Assembly (NCBI GenBank): GCA_006386115.1
Contig: VFIW01000068.1
Coordinates: forward strand, 186,001-250,000
DNA from: Globisporangium splendens
Lineage: Eukaryota; Oomycota; Peronosporomycetes; Pythiales; Pythiaceae
Length of the DNA: 64,000 bases
Direction of reading: 5' to 3'
Under the pieces are notes generated by a model, which was given only the letters and a program-made list of their open reading frames with translations, did no database searches and had not been told where the DNA came from. A program made the translations under genes and the position numbers. How positions within the stretch are numbered: position 1 is the first letter of the stretch; the number at the start of each line of letters is the position of its first letter. Below, one piece after another: positions 61,562 to 64,000 of this stretch.

Positions 61562-63974
61562 ATGACAATCCAGCTACGCGCCAAGACCACGCATGCAACC
61601 AACTGCAACGACACCCAGGCAACAGCGTATCCCGACTCACGTCAGGATACACAGGCAGCTATGAACCCAGACGCACGTCAGGATACACAGGCAGCTGTGA
61701 ACCCAGACACGCGTCAGGGGTGCGCAAGCAGCTGTGAACCCAAACGCACGACAGGGTACGCAGACACCTACCTTGCGTTCCCTGCTTCAACGGACCAAAG
61801 AGATTCGACGCGACCACGTTGAACCTCCGGAAAAGAAGCGGGTTGAACTGCCGAAGCCGCTTGCTGCAGACATCGAAGCCATCGATGCGCTGTATGAAGC
61901 GGGAGGTGACTGGAGCGCGCTTGCGCCACGGATCGATCTAGCCCGTCCGTATGTGTTGCCCCGAGCACGCTACGTGATGGTGATCGAGACTGGACAAGCT
62001 TTCCAGCGCACCTCGCCCAACAAGCTCCTTGCATCTTTCTCTAATGATCACGGCAACGAAGTCGTCCAGCACCAGATGGACTTGAATCAACTTGGTCAGC
62101 TCACCAAGATGCCGGGAGGAAATCTCCGCATCAAAGTCAAGACCAAGGAAGCCTGTTTCCGCCTGGAACGCCAAGAGGTCACCATTCTCGGAGGCAAGTA
62201 CCGGTTCAGGGAGTTTGACATCCTTGCCGATCGCTTCTACATCGATGTGTCCAGTGTCGACAGTGATGTGGATGCGGATCTCATGCTCAAGCGTTTCTAC
62301 GAGCTTGGTGCGCAACCGATCTACGGTACGTTCCGAGACGTGAACCTCGAAGCGGTGATGACGACTGCCACCTGGCGCGTGTACTTCCGTTCGAACGAAT
62401 GTCCGTCGCAACTCTTCGTGGATGGCTCTGTTTGCGACCAGCTCGCGTTTGCTGGACGCATCCACCCCGTCCACGCGAAGGATGCACCGTTCCCAGCCCA
62501 GCGCATGCCGTTTGGATACCGCTCACGATATGCGCTGGTACTCCAAGAGCCGGTGACGGCAGCCAGCACACGGACAGCCACGCAACAGCGTCAGTCACCT
62601 CCGCAGCAAGTGCGGACGTTTGCTGATGTCGTTGCCCAGCAACCGAGAGCGACGTCGTTGCAGCTCGCGATTCGGCAAGATGCCATCGTCCAGCAAGATG
62701 CATCGTCAACTCGGCCACCGACGAATCGAACACCCAGTGAACTCTCGCTGAGCACGAGCGGGTCGGTGATGTTGTCGCCGTCTGGGAGTCCAAAGCCCAC
62801 GCTCAAGCAACTACCGCCACCACCTCCTCCTTCCAGCGAGAACACTGCTGGCTCCAAGAAGAAGGGCAAGCGGACGCGTAGTGCAACGGACTTTCCCAAC
62901 GTGCTCATGAAGAGTCGACCGAAGCCTCTTGTGGGAGTTGCGACGAGCAACTACTTCGACGTGCTCAGTCAAGTCGAGGTTGATTTCGACTGTTGTTCAG
63001 CCACTCTAGATGAGAAACTTGGTCCGCGCTTCCAGATCGTGCCTCGCAAGGTGAAGGCTCCGGCCCAGCTCAGCGAGTCGAAGGAAGCCAGCCACTTCCT
63101 TACCAAACACCACACCAGTGTCGTGAAGACCGAGAAGCCAACGCCAATCCAAGAGATCGTCGCGGAAATGGAGACGACTGAAGAGACAGCCGATCTCCAG
63201 CTCCTACCGGATCGTCTTGCGGTTGCTGACTCCAAGGTCTCGGGATCGCGCAAGGTGTTGCGAAACACCAACAACGCGGACGTGGTGGTGTACTATGCGT
63301 CGTGCTCGACGCCCCTCGCTTTCAATACCGTGCTACTCCAAGAGATGGCTGCCACCAGTTCCCATGTCAGCGAGTTGGCACATCTGCACCTGATCAACCG
63401 CGTACTGAGCGCGACAGATCCGGGTGAGTCGACCACGTTTGCGAACAAGTGGGCCAAACATCTCGGTGACAAAGTTCCAAAGAAAAGAGAGGAACTGTTC
63501 CAACGTGTGGCTCAGTGATGGAAAGTGTCGTCAGACAGCACAAAGGAGCTTGTGCGCGCAACCAGAGCGCTGGCTCTCTTCGAGCTCATGCTCATGTGCA
63601 CGGCACCGCGAGTGTTCGAGAAGGACTACTGGCTCCAGCATGTGACCGGTATGTCAGTCGCATGGATCCCAGCGCACAACCGCCGCCTGCTTCATCCCAA
63701 CTTGCTCTTGGTATTGTTGAGATCCAAGCTCGGTGCGATCTGCTTCCAACTGTGGAAGGATATTCAGTGGCAGGGCTCCTTGCTGGACGACCTCGAAGCC
63801 CTTCGTACCGGGGACGGCTTTTATCCGGATGACGCAAGCGTGCTCCAACTACAGAAGGTGGACGATCAGCTCACACTCGTGGCTGGTCCACTCAGTCTGA
63901 ATTCCTACAGTGCTGTTCTTTGCAAATTTGGGCCACTTGATTTGGTTCCACAAAGATTTCATATTTGGCCCTAA
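61562..63974 (+). pseudogene. LINE ORF1 homologue with frameshift and stop
   Basis: The frame from ATG 61562 runs through the 36-bp minisatellite; a one-base gain in the G run at about 61719-61722 moves it into the frame that continues from 61734 to 63518. Conserved blocks match the first LINE: KPLAADIEAIDALYEAGGDW, PGGNLRIKVKTKEAC, TATWRVYFRSNECPS and LFELMLMCTAPRVFEKDYW. A TGA at 63516-63518 replaces a Trp of the first LINE (AKWW region), and the same frame then continues to 63974. The end after about 63895 differs from the first LINE. Confidence 0.8.
61640..61765 (+). repeat. 36-bp minisatellite in the second LINE
   Basis: About three and a half copies of a 36-bp unit beginning CGTCAGGATACACAGGCAGC, with the third and fourth copies more diverged. 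In frame it encodes a 12-residue repeat like ARQDTQAAVNPD. Confidence 0.85.
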
Positions 63975-64000
63975 AAGAGACAGAAATTCTCAAATTTGTC

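Larger units (their letters stand above)
61418..64000 (+). mobile_element. Second LINE-type element, ORF1 part only
   Basis: Starts with a G run right next to the last tRNA-Leu and is diverged from the first LINE, but its ORF1 aligns along nearly its whole length. Similarity to the first element stops near 63895; the sequence after this does not resemble the start of ORF2, so the element may be truncated or interrupted there, or run into another repeat beyond the window. Confidence 0.75.

Noticed and set aside
61637..61770. CRISPR-like direct repeats
   Set aside because: The repeats are contiguous without spacers and are coding; the window is eukaryotic.

Overview
This window looks like nuclear DNA of an oomycete, most likely Phytophthora-like or a close relative. 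The evidence is dense protein-coding genes with many short GT-AG introns (about 45-95 nt), centriole and flagellum genes expected in a zoospore-forming stramenopile, a FYVE protein of the kind expanded in oomycetes, and Ty3/Gypsy chromoviruses and LINE-type elements. Exon structures were derived by hand from splice signals and frame continuity; where a total coding length is quoted, the exons add up exactly in frame.

Left part (1-41.7 kb), gene-dense. The C-terminal end of a Ty3/Gypsy polyprotein (1-688) lies next to a decayed coiled-coil gene (about 1.0-2.6 kb). Two centriole/basal-body genes follow head to head: a C2CD3 homologue (minus, 2.7-10.6 kb, nine exons, 2403 aa) and a DZIP1 homologue (plus, 10.7-14.8 kb), with 103 bp between their start codons. 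Then come a COA7-like Sel1-repeat protein, a WW-cyclin Y fusion, a NEK-family kinase, a broken LRR-WW gene, a CCCH-zinc-finger DEDDh exonuclease, an ETFRF1/LYRM5 LYR protein, two CCT-domain proteins, a FYVE-GAF protein, a seven-exon short-chain dehydrogenase and a mitochondrial-looking protein with a type II dehydroquinase fold whose active-site motifs are lost. Intergenic gaps are often tiny: 103 bp and 75 bp between divergent starts, 14 bp between convergent stops.

Right part (42.2-64 kb), repeats. A complete, recently inserted LTR chromovirus (42255-49896, minus strand, 423-bp LTRs, 5-bp target duplication) carries two long open frames on the opposite strand between pol and its 3' LTR. It abuts a tandem array of about 775-bp units, each with one tRNA-Leu(CAA) gene and a conserved hairpin. 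The array is split by a 7.5-kb LINE-type insertion (52360-59876) flanked by a 15-bp direct repeat; this insertion has a tRNA-Gly gene in its 3' part. The array is ended by a second, diverged LINE that begins about 2 bp from the last tRNA-Leu and runs off the window. Three retroelements thus sit within tens of bases of tRNA-Leu genes.

The most notable items are the antisense genes of the LTR element, the tRNA-associated retroelement cluster, the shared-promoter C2CD3/DZIP1 pair, the WW-cyclin Y fusion, a NEK kinase with Ser in place of the HRDLKxxN Asn, and the apparent dehydroquinase pseudoenzyme. Several genes carry isolated frame breaks; some may be assembly errors.
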